Source: Pseudomonas sp. PH1b (GTDB taxonomy: Bacteria; Pseudomonadota; Gammaproteobacteria; Pseudomonadales; Pseudomonadaceae). Taken from it: a stretch of DNA of 64,000 nt. This document shows, piece after piece, positions 20,574 to 28,516 of the stretch. Location: assembly GCF_000633395.1 (NCBI RefSeq), contig NZ_AYMU01000007.1, forward strand, positions 124,001-188,000. The letters run 5' to 3'. The position numbers and the translations under genes are program-made. Numbering within the stretch: the first letter of the stretch is position 1; each line of letters starts with the position of its first letter. The notes under the pieces were generated by a model. It worked only from the letters and a program-made list of their open reading frames with translations, searched no databases and was not told the origin of the DNA.

Positions 20574-20635
20574 TTGCTCTCGATCCGACGTTTCATGTAT
20601 CAAACCGGACATGATTAAACATGTCCGATTCGATA
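20574..20635 (+). promoter_or_regulatory. Promoter and 38-bp dyad operator overlapping the GntR start codon
   Basis: Possible promoter: -35 TTGCTC (20574-20579) and -10 TATCAA (20598-20603), 18 nt apart, with a start near 20610. From 20598 to 20635 lies a dyad with 16-nt arms, 14 of 16 paired, including the perfect core CGGACATG-N6-CATGTCCG (20606-20627). The GntR gene's ATG is inside the core. This suggests autorepression and a leaderless mRNA. Confidence 0.7.
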
Positions 20636-21324
20636 AAAAAACAAGGGTGGTCGACGAGTTGATCCGGCGTATTGAAAGCGGTCTCATGGAAGACGGCTTC
20701 CAGCTTCCGGGCGAGCATCAGTTGGCCGAGGAATTCGGTGTCAGCCGCGGCACCTTGCGTGAGGCCCTGGCCGAGCTCAAGCGACGCAACTACATCGCCA
20801 CACAAAGCGGGGTCGGCTCCATCGTCACCTTTGACGGGGTCGCCCTGGACCAGCATCACGGCTGGGCCCAGGCCCTCGCCGACAGCGGCGCCCTGGTCAA
20901 TACCGAGGTGCTGCGCCTGGAGGCGATCTGCCGCCCGGACCTCAAGCATCGCCTGGGGACCGATCAATTCATTGCCCTGGATCGTCGTCGTCGCAGTACC
21001 GATGGCCGGGTACTGTCCCTTGAGCGCTCGCTGATCCCAGCCTCCGGCGAGTTGGAAGGCCTGCCTCGGGTCGGCCTGATCGATGATTCCCTGACCATTA
21101 CCCTGGCTGCCTATGGCTACATCGGCGAGCGTGGCGATCAGTGGATCGGCGCCGAGCCGTTGAGCGTGGACGATGCACAATTGCTCGGCCGTGCTCCAGG
21201 CGAGGTATTCCTCAAGGCACTGCGGACCACCTACGACCGCCAGGGCCGCTTCATGGAGCAGGTGGAGAGCCTGTTGGATCCTCAGCATTTTCGCATGCAC
21301 CTGCAATTTGGAGAGTCGCGGTGA
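20611..21324 (+). CDS. GntR/UTRA-family regulator of the nucleoside-type operon
   Basis: A 237-residue HutC-subfamily regulator. The N-terminal winged helix covers about residues 10-75, with LAEEFGVSRGTLREALAEL as recognition region, and a C-terminal UTRA effector domain binds a small molecule. It heads an operon with a glycohydrolase, a permease and a kinase; its last 4 nt overlap the next gene. No ribosome site precedes the ATG, which sits inside a palindrome, so the start is probably leaderless and autoregulated. The effector is presumably the operon's substrate or its phosphorylated product. Confidence 0.88.
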   Translation: MIKHVRFDKKTRVVDELIRRIESGLMEDGFQLPGEHQLAEEFGVSRGTLREALAELKRRNYIATQSGVGSIVTFDGVALDQHHGWAQALADSGALVNTEVLRLEAICRPDLKHRLGTDQFIALDRRRRSTDGRVLSLERSLIPASGELEGLPRVGLIDDSLTITLAAYGYIGERGDQWIGAEPLSVDDAQLLGRAPGEVFLKALRTTYDRQGRFMEQVESLLDPQHFRMHLQFGESR

Positions 21325-22328
21325 GCTCACTGCAACGCGCACTTGGGGCCTTCTATGGGCTGGCCTTGGGCGACGCCCTGGGCATGCCGACCCAATCCCT
21401 GAGCCGTGAGCAGATCCGCCAGCGTTTCGGTGTCATCCACACTCTGGAGGATGCTGGCCCGGATCAGCCGATCGCCGCCAACATGCCTGCGGGTTCGATC
21501 ACCGACGATACCGAGCAGGCGATCCTGGTGGGCCAGTTGCTGGTTCGGGGCGAGGGGCGCATTGCCCCGGCGGCGTTGGCCCAGAGCCTGATCGAATGGG
21601 AAGCGGCGATGCGTGCCAAAGGCTCGCTGGACTTGCTTGGCCCTTCCACCAAGCACGCCATTGAATTGATTCTCGCCGGCCATTCGGTGGATGACGCCGG
21701 CCGCTACGGCACCACCAACGGCGCGGCGATGCGCATCACGCCAGTGGGGATTGCGGCCGATGTCACTCAGGCTGATGGTTTTATCCAGGCGGTGGTCGAA
21801 GCCTGCCAGGTGACCCATAACACCAGCCTGGGGATTGCCAGCGCAGCGGCGGTCGCGGCGGTGGTTTCAGCCGGAATCAACGGTGCTGCCTTGAGCGAGG
21901 CGCTGTCTTTGGGAGGGCAGATCGCCCGACAGGCGCAGGCCCGCGGGCACTGGGTTGCGGGTGCCAATATCGCCACGCGCCTGGAGTGGGCCTGTTCCTT
22001 GAGCGCCGGCGATGACAAGGCGCAGTTCATGCAGATGCTCTATGAGCTGATCGGTACGTCGGTGGCCTCCCAGGAATCAGTGGTGGCGAGCTTCGCCCTG
22101 GCCGGGCAAGTGGCTCTCGGGCACCTGGAAGCGTTCGAGGCGCTGTGTATGGCCGCCAGCCTGGGTGGCGACACCGACACCATTGCGGCCATTCTCGGCG
22201 CCATGCTCGGAGCCTGCCTGGGGTTGCCGGCCTGGCCCGCTGAATTGATCGCCCAGGTGCAGCAGGTCAATGCTCTGGATCTGCAACCTCTGGTACAACA
22301 GCTGCTGGCCTTGCGCCAGGTCGCCTGA
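21321..22328 (+). CDS. ADP-ribosylglycohydrolase-fold N-glycosidase
   Basis: A 335-residue member of the ADP-ribosylglycohydrolase (DraG) family. Di-metal-binding motifs are intact: TDDTEQ near residue 57 and GGDTDTIAAILG near residue 286. Family members cleave N- or O-glycosidic bonds of ADP-ribose, usually from proteins. Here the gene is between a UTRA regulator and an NCS1 permease and followed by a PfkB kinase, so a free N-ribosyl compound such as a nucleoside is a more likely substrate. It starts with GTG in a 4-nt overlap with the regulator. The fold is sure; the substrate is inferred. Confidence 0.87.
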   Translation: MSSLQRALGAFYGLALGDALGMPTQSLSREQIRQRFGVIHTLEDAGPDQPIAANMPAGSITDDTEQAILVGQLLVRGEGRIAPAALAQSLIEWEAAMRAKGSLDLLGPSTKHAIELILAGHSVDDAGRYGTTNGAAMRITPVGIAADVTQADGFIQAVVEACQVTHNTSLGIASAAAVAAVVSAGINGAALSEALSLGGQIARQAQARGHWVAGANIATRLEWACSLSAGDDKAQFMQMLYELIGTSVASQESVVASFALAGQVALGHLEAFEALCMAASLGGDTDTIAAILGAMLGACLGLPAWPAELIAQVQQVNALDLQPLVQQLLALRQVA

Positions 22329-22472
22329 TCCGATCATCGCTCGGCGATAAAACATTCGATCGGCTTTGCCGCCGATTGCTATGGAAAGCGTGACCACGGC
22401 CAGGGATGCCGGGATGTTCAGCGACTTCCGAAATTGCCTAAAACCATAACAACGGCAACAGGAGCCTTATTC

Positions 22473-23939
22473 ATGAGTTCATCGACGGTCGGGCCGGGCG
22501 CCGGGCAATTGGAAACCCGGGGGATCGAGCCGGTGCCCGAGGCTGAGTGCGACGGGCACCCGCTGCAACTGTTCTGGGTCTGGTTCGCGGCCAATATCAG
22601 CATCCTCGGCTTGCCCCTGGGAGCTACCCTGGTGGCCTTTCATGGCCTGTCGATCTGGCAGGTGCTGCTGGTGGCGATACTCGGCTCGATGGGCTCATTC
22701 GCCGTGGTCGGGTTGATTTCGGTGGCCGGCCGGCGAGGGCGGGCCCCGAGCCTGACCCTGTCCCGGGCGATCTTCGGTGTGCGCGGCAACATCGGCCCGA
22801 CCCTGGTGTCGATGCTTTCCCGCGTAGGCTGGGAAACCGTCAACACCACCACCGCCGCCTTTGTCCTGTTGTCCTTGAGTTCGATCCTGTTCGATACCCA
22901 GGCGTCGGCCAGGGACACACCCCTGCTGACCCTGCTGTTCATCGGTCTCATCGTCCTGATGACCCTGAGCGTGTCCGGCCTGGGCCACGCCACCTTGCTG
23001 GTGATCCAGAAGTGGGCCACCTATGGATTCGGTGCGCTGAACCTGCTGGTCGGCGGATTTCTCTGCGCCACCGTCGATTGGACTGCGGTGTTCAATGCCA
23101 CGCCCGCGCCGATGAGCGCCATGCTCATCGGCATCGGTACCATGGCCGCCGGCACCGGGATCGGCTGGGCCAGCTCCGGGGCGGACATGTCGCGCTATCA
23201 GCGGCGCTCGGTTACCGCCGGACGGCTGGTGGCCTCGGCAGCCTTTGGTGCCGGTATTCCGCTGGTGCTGCTGATCACCCTGGGCGGGCTGTTGTCAGTG
23301 GGTAATGATCAGTTGGCCTCGGCAGTGGATCCGATCATCGCGATCCGCAACATGCTGCCGAACTGGATGGCCGTGCCGTACCTGATCGCCGCGTTTGGCG
23401 GCCTGCTGCTCTCCAACAACCTGTCGGTGTATTCCGCCGGCCTCACCGCACTGACCCTGGGCCTCAGGGTCAAGCGGGTCTATGCGGTGCTGGTGGACAT
23501 CGTGGCGATCTTCATCGGCTCGATCTATTTCATGCTGATCGCCGACAGTTTCTACGGTCCCTTCATCAGCTTCATTTCGCTGTTGGCGGTGCCGATCACT
23601 GCCTGGGTCGGGATTTTCGTGGTGGACCTGATCCACCGTCATTACTACAGCGCCGATGACTTGCTCGATGTCAGCCCGAGCAGCGCCTATTGGTACCGGG
23701 GCGGCATCGAGTGGCGCGCCTTTGGCGCCTGGGTGCTGGCCATCGTCCTGGGCTTCTGCTTCACCAGCATTGGTACCACCGCCGCAGACGCCTGGTTCAC
23801 CGGGCCGCTGGCCAACTCCTGGCTGGGCGAGAATGGCCTGGGCTGGATCGTCACCTTCCTGGTAGCCGGGGGCGGCTACGGCCTGCTGGGGGGCGCCCGG
23901 GATCGGCGCGGGGCCTTTATCGAGAATGCCAATGCCTAG
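22473..23939 (+). CDS. NCS1 purine-cytosine permease family transporter
   Basis: A 488-residue inner-membrane protein with about 12 membrane segments and the CodB/NCS1 opening typical of nucleobase:cation symporters. The early ANISILGLPLGATLVAF segment and the following RAPSLTLSRAIFGVRGN are family-like. An AGGAGCC ribosome site supports the ATG at 22473. It is flanked by a glycohydrolase and a sugar kinase, so it probably imports a nucleobase, nucleoside or similar heterocycle. It overlaps the kinase start. Confidence 0.9.
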   Translation: MSSSTVGPGAGQLETRGIEPVPEAECDGHPLQLFWVWFAANISILGLPLGATLVAFHGLSIWQVLLVAILGSMGSFAVVGLISVAGRRGRAPSLTLSRAIFGVRGNIGPTLVSMLSRVGWETVNTTTAAFVLLSLSSILFDTQASARDTPLLTLLFIGLIVLMTLSVSGLGHATLLVIQKWATYGFGALNLLVGGFLCATVDWTAVFNATPAPMSAMLIGIGTMAAGTGIGWASSGADMSRYQRRSVTAGRLVASAAFGAGIPLVLLITLGGLLSVGNDQLASAVDPIIAIRNMLPNWMAVPYLIAAFGGLLLSNNLSVYSAGLTALTLGLRVKRVYAVLVDIVAIFIGSIYFMLIADSFYGPFISFISLLAVPITAWVGIFVVDLIHRHYYSADDLLDVSPSSAYWYRGGIEWRAFGAWVLAIVLGFCFTSIGTTAADAWFTGPLANSWLGENGLGWIVTFLVAGGGYGLLGGARDRRGAFIENANA

Positions 23940-24852
23940 ATTGCTGCACAGCGGCCAGGTGATCGTCGATCTGGTGATGGCGGTGGATCGTCTGCCGGCG
24001 TCAGGCGGCGATGTGCTGGCCGATTCGGCGAGCTTCGAGGTCGGCGGTGGCTTCAATGTCATGGCCGCTGCGGCGCGCAACGGCTTGCCGGTGGTCTACC
24101 TCGGCCGTCACGGCCAGGGTCGATTCGGCGACCTGGCGCGCCAGGCGATGCAGGCCGAAGGCATTCGGATGAGCCTGGAATGCAGCCCCGGGGCTGATAC
24201 CGGTTTGTGCGTGGCCCTGACCGAATCTTCTGCCGAGCGTACGTTCATTTCCCACATCGGCGCCGAGGGCGAATTGTCGGCCGAGGATTTGGCACACGTC
24301 ACCGTGGCCCCGGGGGACTACCTGTATGTCAGTGGCTACAGCCTGCTGCAGGCGAGCAAGGCCCAGGCCCTGGTGGACTGGCTGCTGACGCTGCCGCGAG
24401 AGTTGCCGCTGATGTTCGATCCGGGACCGCTGGCGGCCTCGGCGGACTCCCCGCTGATGGCAGCCTTGCTGCCGCGGATCGATATCTGGAGCAGCAACCG
24501 GGCAGAAGCGCTGCAGTTCACCTCGGCCTCAGAGATCGGCGCCGCATTGCAGCAGCTTGGCTCCTGGCTGTCGCCCAGTGCCTTGCTGGTCTTGCGTGAC
24601 GCCGCTCGGGGCTGCTGGGTCAGTCAGCGCGGGCAGGCGGTTCAGGTCCCGGGGTTCAAGGTCGAGGCGCTGGACAGCAACGGCGCTGGCGACACCCACG
24701 CCGGGGTTTTTGTCGCAGCCCTGGCGGCAGGCCATGAGCCCCTGGCAGCGGCGCGCCGGGCCAACGCCGCCGCTGCTCTGGCGGTCACCCGCCGCGGCCC
24801 GGCCACGGCGCCGGGTAGCGCTGAAGTAGAGGCCATGCTGCTCGCTCAGTGA
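23932..24852 (+). CDS. PfkB-family sugar/nucleoside kinase
   Basis: A 306-residue ribokinase-like enzyme. The substrate-side motif GGGFNVMAAAARNG lies near residue 37 and the catalytic base Asp in NGAGDTHAGVF near residue 245. Two in-frame starts (23926 and 23932) overlap the permease end; the second gives MPRLLHSGQVIVD. In this operon it most likely phosphorylates the sugar released by the glycohydrolase, or the imported nucleoside itself. It is the last gene of the cassette. Confidence 0.9.
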   Translation: MPRLLHSGQVIVDLVMAVDRLPASGGDVLADSASFEVGGGFNVMAAAARNGLPVVYLGRHGQGRFGDLARQAMQAEGIRMSLECSPGADTGLCVALTESSAERTFISHIGAEGELSAEDLAHVTVAPGDYLYVSGYSLLQASKAQALVDWLLTLPRELPLMFDPGPLAASADSPLMAALLPRIDIWSSNRAEALQFTSASEIGAALQQLGSWLSPSALLVLRDAARGCWVSQRGQAVQVPGFKVEALDSNGAGDTHAGVFVAALAAGHEPLAAARRANAAAALAVTRRGPATAPGSAEVEAMLLAQ

Positions 24853-24880
24853 AGAGCGGCTTGCCCTTGGCTCCGACGCT

Positions 24881-25261
24881 TCAACCGGCTTTGCGCAAGG
24901 CTTCGATCAATTCCTGCTTGCGCATGCTGGAGCGCCCCGGAATGTTCTTCGCCCGGGCCTCTTTGAGCAGGCTTTGCTTGCTTTGGGTGCCGAGGGACGC
25001 AGCGCTGTTGCGGGCGTGGCCCTGGCGCGTGGCCACGGCGCGGCGGGCTGACTCACTGCGAGCCCGAGCCTTGTCTGCCTGGCTCTTGTCCTTGCCCGAG
25101 CCGCCGGCGCGCTCGCCCCCTCCGGACTGCTTGTTGACCGTGGCCCAGGCCCGCGCTTCGGCCTGCTCCGGGGGCAGGCCACGTTCCTCGTAGCTGGCTT
25201 CGATGGCCGCCGCCTTGCGCCGCTGGGCGAGGGTGTATTTGGCTTTGCTTCCTCGAGTCAT
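24881..25261 (-). CDS. Small basic protein with C-terminal Rho_N/SAP-like motif
   Basis: A 126-residue, highly charged cytoplasmic protein, of the kind often labelled plasmid stabilization protein in Pseudomonas. The N-terminal part (KYTLAQRRKAAAIEASYEER) is a helical basic segment, the middle is Gly/Ser/Lys-rich and the C-terminus (SLLKEARAKNIPGRSSMRKQ onward) resembles the Rho termination factor N-terminal or SAP fold, which binds nucleic acid. The ATG at 25261 has a GGAGAG ribosome site. It faces the PfkB gene tail to tail. Function unknown. Confidence 0.75.
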   Translation of the reverse strand: MTRGSKAKYTLAQRRKAAAIEASYEERGLPPEQAEARAWATVNKQSGGGERAGGSGKDKSQADKARARSESARRAVATRQGHARNSAASLGTQSKQSLLKEARAKNIPGRSSMRKQELIEALRKAG

Positions 25262-25320
25262 GGCATCTCTCCTCAAGGCCCCGCCAGGCGGGGCGTGCTG
25301 GATTGAACCGGCGCCGGGCG

Positions 25321-25647
25321 CTACTGGCTGCTGCCTTCGGAGCCTGAGCCGCCGCTGGTGGTTTTCGAACCGGTGCCGGTCTTGCTGTTGTCCGGGCTGC
25401 TCGAATCCAGGGTGCCGGCCCCGCCCTGGCGGCCGTTGTCGTTGCCCTGGATCCGCGGGTCGGTGCCGGTGGCGGGTGGCAGCGAACCTTCGTCCATGGC
25501 CGGTGGGTTGAGGTTGATTTTCGGTGTGCCCTGGGTCGCGGGGGATTTTGGACCTTCCACCGGGTTGGTCGGGCCGGTGGCGCCCGCCAGGGCGGCGGTG
25601 GACAGCAGCCCGGCCAGTGCGAGGGCAGAGAGTTGGACCTTGATCAT
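25321..25647 (-). CDS. Small exported Gly/Ser/Pro-rich protein
   Basis: A 108-residue protein with a clear Sec signal peptide (cleavage near ALA-GATG, residue 22). The mature part of about 86 residues is disordered and rich in Pro, Gly, Ser, Thr and Asn, without cysteines. There is no recognisable domain. It lies on the same strand as the Rho_N-type gene, 59 nt upstream of it, and may share its transcript. Confidence 0.7.
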   Translation of the reverse strand: MIKVQLSALALAGLLSTAALAGATGPTNPVEGPKSPATQGTPKINLNPPAMDEGSLPPATGTDPRIQGNDNGRQGGAGTLDSSSPDNSKTGTGSKTTSGGSGSEGSSQ

Positions 25648-25730
25648 GGTGTCGCCTCCATTCGTTAGCGTCGTACCTGATATTGGTCCGCCCTGGTTGG
25701 CGATTGGTGCCTGAGAAGCGATGAACGGTG

Positions 25731-26948
25731 TCAGCTGCCGTGGGCGATCCGTGGCTGGCGCAAGCGACGCCAGCCCAGGCGCCCGAGGCTGATCAGCCAG
25801 TTCAGCAAGGCGATGCCCAGCACGGTGAATAGCAGGGTCTGGATGCCGGATTCGACGATGATCCGTCCGGCCAGCAAGGGAAAACCGAACACCCCGATAA
25901 AGTAGGACAGGCTGAACAGCAGCAATGATTGAGAGGTGCTGGCGCTGGGCGCCTCGTTGGCGGCCAGGCCGTTGATCACCGAATAGGTCAGGCCATAGCC
26001 AACCCCCAGCACTGCCGCGGCCAGCAGGTAGCTGGCGCTGCTGTCGACGGCAAACAGGAACAGCAGGATCGATACCACCATCAGCCCCGACAGCAGGCAG
26101 GAGGCACGGTAGGGGTCGCGCTTGACCACAAAGCCGGCGATCAGCATCCGGCTGGCGATGGCGGCGCTCATGAAGCCGAGAAAGAACAGCGAGTAATCAA
26201 CCCCGCGGGAAGGCCCGTAGCTGGTCTGGAAACTCGACAGGCCGCCGAACACGCAGCCCCCCAGGCCCACCATCAGAATCGGGAACACAGCCCTGGAGGA
26301 CAGCACGCGAACCGTGCCGTCCCAGGTGATGCGCGCCGCCGCCGTGCCCAGGTGACTGGCGCGCTGATGCAGGTGGGCACCCAGTCGCCAGAAGATCAAC
26401 ACCCCCAGCAGACTGGCCGCTGCGGCAATGAAAAAGGCGCTGGTCAATGGATACCCCAGGGCGCTGGCCAGGCGCCCCAGCAGCGGGCCGGAGCCGATGC
26501 CGGTCATCATGCTGCCCGACAGCAGGGCGAAGTAACGAGCGCGGTGTGCCGGCTCCACCAGCATGGCCACGAGGATGGGCCCCAAGGTGTAGAACACCCC
26601 CCAACCCAGGCCCAGGGTCAGGCCGAAGACCAGCAGGCCGGGGCCGAATCCCGGAGTCAGGGCAAAGCCCAGGCTGGCCAGTGCCAGCAGGCAGCCGAAC
26701 AGCGCCACTGAGCGCGCGGCGCCGAGCCAGTCTGCAAGGTGCCCGGAACCGATCACGGCAACGAAGGTACTGAGCATCGCTGCGGAAATCACGCTGCCGG
26801 CGTCATGTTCATTGCCGCCCCGGCCGCTGATCAGCAATGACAGGAGAAAGGTCGAGCCATAGGACAGCGACAGCAGGTAGCTGCCCAGGCAGAACAGGCC
26901 GAAGAGTGGGCCTGAAACCCTGGATTCCTGCGTATTGCCCGCGGACAT
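25731..26948 (-). CDS. MFS transporter
   Basis: A 405-residue inner-membrane protein with about 12 predicted membrane segments and the MFS loop motif GHLADWLGAARSVALFG after the second segment. The overall form matches drug- or metabolite-exporting MFS proteins of the YfcJ/YhhS kind. Substrate unknown. It stands alone, transcribed away from the HD gene, with the small exported protein 83 nt downstream. Confidence 0.85.
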   Translation of the reverse strand: MSAGNTQESRVSGPLFGLFCLGSYLLSLSYGSTFLLSLLISGRGGNEHDAGSVISAAMLSTFVAVIGSGHLADWLGAARSVALFGCLLALASLGFALTPGFGPGLLVFGLTLGLGWGVFYTLGPILVAMLVEPAHRARYFALLSGSMMTGIGSGPLLGRLASALGYPLTSAFFIAAAASLLGVLIFWRLGAHLHQRASHLGTAAARITWDGTVRVLSSRAVFPILMVGLGGCVFGGLSSFQTSYGPSRGVDYSLFFLGFMSAAIASRMLIAGFVVKRDPYRASCLLSGLMVVSILLFLFAVDSSASYLLAAAVLGVGYGLTYSVINGLAANEAPSASTSQSLLLFSLSYFIGVFGFPLLAGRIIVESGIQTLLFTVLGIALLNWLISLGRLGWRRLRQPRIAHGS

Positions 26949-27062
26949 GAAAGCGCCTCTTTATGCTTGGAGTTATGCCGGGCTTTCTAGCATGGTACCG
27001 CCGGGTGTTTGTTGTCTTCCTGCAGGCCTCAGGGTTAGCCGGCAGCGGAGTAAGCGTTGCTG

Positions 27063-27704
27063 CTACTGGCCGATCTCCTCCAGCAACTCCTGTCGAAAGC
27101 GCTGCAGGCGCTCATGGCGGACCTGGGCCAGGCGGATGCCGGCGGCGGTGTTAAAACCTTCGGCGAGGTGCAGCAACTTGGTCTGGAAGTGGTCCAGGGT
27201 GAAGTGCGCGTCGTCGAGTTCGCGCTGCTCGGCGCATGGGTCGTTGGGGTCGTAGAGAGCCCGCCCCAGGCGTCCCGCGACATAGAAGGTGCGGGCCACA
27301 CCCAGGGCGCCCAGGGCATCGAGCCGGTCGGCGTCCTGGAGAATCCTGGCTTCCAGGGACGTGGGCGCAATGGCGGCCGAAAAGCTGTGGGCGGCGATGG
27401 CGTGGGCCACGGCGTCGATCTCGCAGCTGGACCAGCCAAGTTCGGAGAGCACACCGCGAGCCTTGTCCGCCGAGAGTTGCGAGGCCCGGGGGCGCAGCGG
27501 CGAACTTTTTTCCACGGCCACGCAATCGTGGAGCAGGGTGGCGGCCAGCAGTACCTTGAGGTCGCCGCCTTCTTCCCCTGCAATGCGCCGCACATTGTTC
27601 CAGACCCGTTGCAGGTGGGACAGGTCATGGGCGCCGTCATCGCCAGGCTCGAGGGCATGTGGCAGCAGGGTGGTCGCCAGGGTATGCAGAGGTGCGAAGG
27701 TCAT
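27063..27704 (-). CDS. HD-domain phosphohydrolase
   Basis: A 213-residue metal-dependent hydrolase of the YedJ-like HD family. Conserved metal ligands are seen in HDLSHLQRV, LLHDCVAVE, AIAAHSF and LQDADRLDALG. Such enzymes hydrolyse phosphate esters of nucleotides or small metabolites; the substrate cannot be told here. The frame extends upstream to 27836 without conserved content, so I use the ATG at 27704. It diverges from a GNAT gene. Confidence 0.87.
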   Translation of the reverse strand: MTFAPLHTLATTLLPHALEPGDDGAHDLSHLQRVWNNVRRIAGEEGGDLKVLLAATLLHDCVAVEKSSPLRPRASQLSADKARGVLSELGWSSCEIDAVAHAIAAHSFSAAIAPTSLEARILQDADRLDALGALGVARTFYVAGRLGRALYDPNDPCAEQRELDDAHFTLDHFQTKLLHLAEGFNTAAGIRLAQVRHERLQRFRQELLEEIGQ

Positions 27705-27923
27705 TGAAGGGCCTGAGGTGTCCAGTTCGATGCCACTGTAGCCGTTGTCGTGGCTGGCGATAAGGCGTGCAGGGGCTGCAAGGCTGTGGAAGTGTCGTTG
27801 ATCGCCGCCAGTGGAATGGGGCTTGGCGAGTCGCAACGGTCAGCCCGGTGCATGCAAATGCCCGTGCATGTTTTTCTCCTGTCGTTCTAATATGGCCGCC
27901 TGATTCCGCCATGAGAACCGTCG

Positions 27924-28403
27924 ATGTCCGTCGAAATCCGTCCCGCGCTGCCTAGCGATGCCCCGCAGATTCTTGCGTTCATCACCGAACTCGCCGACTA
28001 CGAGCGGGCCCGCCACGAGGTGCTCGCCAGTGTTGCCGACATCGAACGCAGCCTGTTCAGCGAAGGCGCCACGGCCCACGGCCTGATTTGCCTGCGTGAC
28101 GGTGTGCCGATCGGCTTTGCGGTATTTTTCTTCAGTTATTCCACCTGGTTGGGCAGCAACTGCCTGTACCTGGAGGATCTCTACATCACCCCGGAACAGC
28201 GCGGTGGCGGGGCGGGCAAGCAACTGCTGCGGCACTTGGCGCAGATTGCCTGTGACAACGATTGCGGACGCTTCGAATGGAGCGTGCTGGAGTGGAATGA
28301 ACCGGCGATCCAGTTCTACAAGTCCCTGGGCGCCCAGCCTCAGGAGGAGTGGGTCAAGTACCGCATGGACGGCGAAGTGCTGCGGGCTTTCGCCCGCGGC
28401 TGA
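27924..28403 (+). CDS. GNAT-family N-acetyltransferase
   Basis: A 159-residue acetyltransferase. The acetyl-CoA-binding motif QRGGGAGKQLLRHL lies near residue 93 and is preceded by the LYLEDLYITPE strand typical of the diamine/polyamine N-acetyltransferase group. It is a single gene between the HD hydrolase and a REP pair. The substrate is unproven; a diamine or an amino group of a small molecule is plausible. Confidence 0.88.
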   Translation: MSVEIRPALPSDAPQILAFITELADYERARHEVLASVADIERSLFSEGATAHGLICLRDGVPIGFAVFFFSYSTWLGSNCLYLEDLYITPEQRGGGAGKQLLRHLAQIACDNDCGRFEWSVLEWNEPAIQFYKSLGAQPQEEWVKYRMDGEVLRAFARG

Positions 28404-28438
28404 CGACAACTCCATGAGTTGACGTCGGCTGGCCCATG

Positions 28439-28500
28439 CAGGAGCCGGCTTGCCGGCGAGGGCGTACGCCGTGGAGCGCCTCCCCGCGACAAGCCGGGCC
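28439..28500. repeat. Pseudomonas REP pair 1
   Basis: A REP-like unit (GGAGCCGGCTTGCCGGCGA, from 28441) is followed by an inverted partial copy (CGCGACAAGCCGGGCC, ending 28500). This pair arrangement is the REPIN type, spread by RAYT transposases elsewhere in the genome. Confidence 0.75.
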
Positions 28501-28516
28501 GTCATGGCATCGAGGG

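Noticed and set aside
27705..27836. N-terminal extension of the HD protein
   Set aside because: The extra residues are not hydrolase-like, and the gap is expected to hold the divergent promoters.
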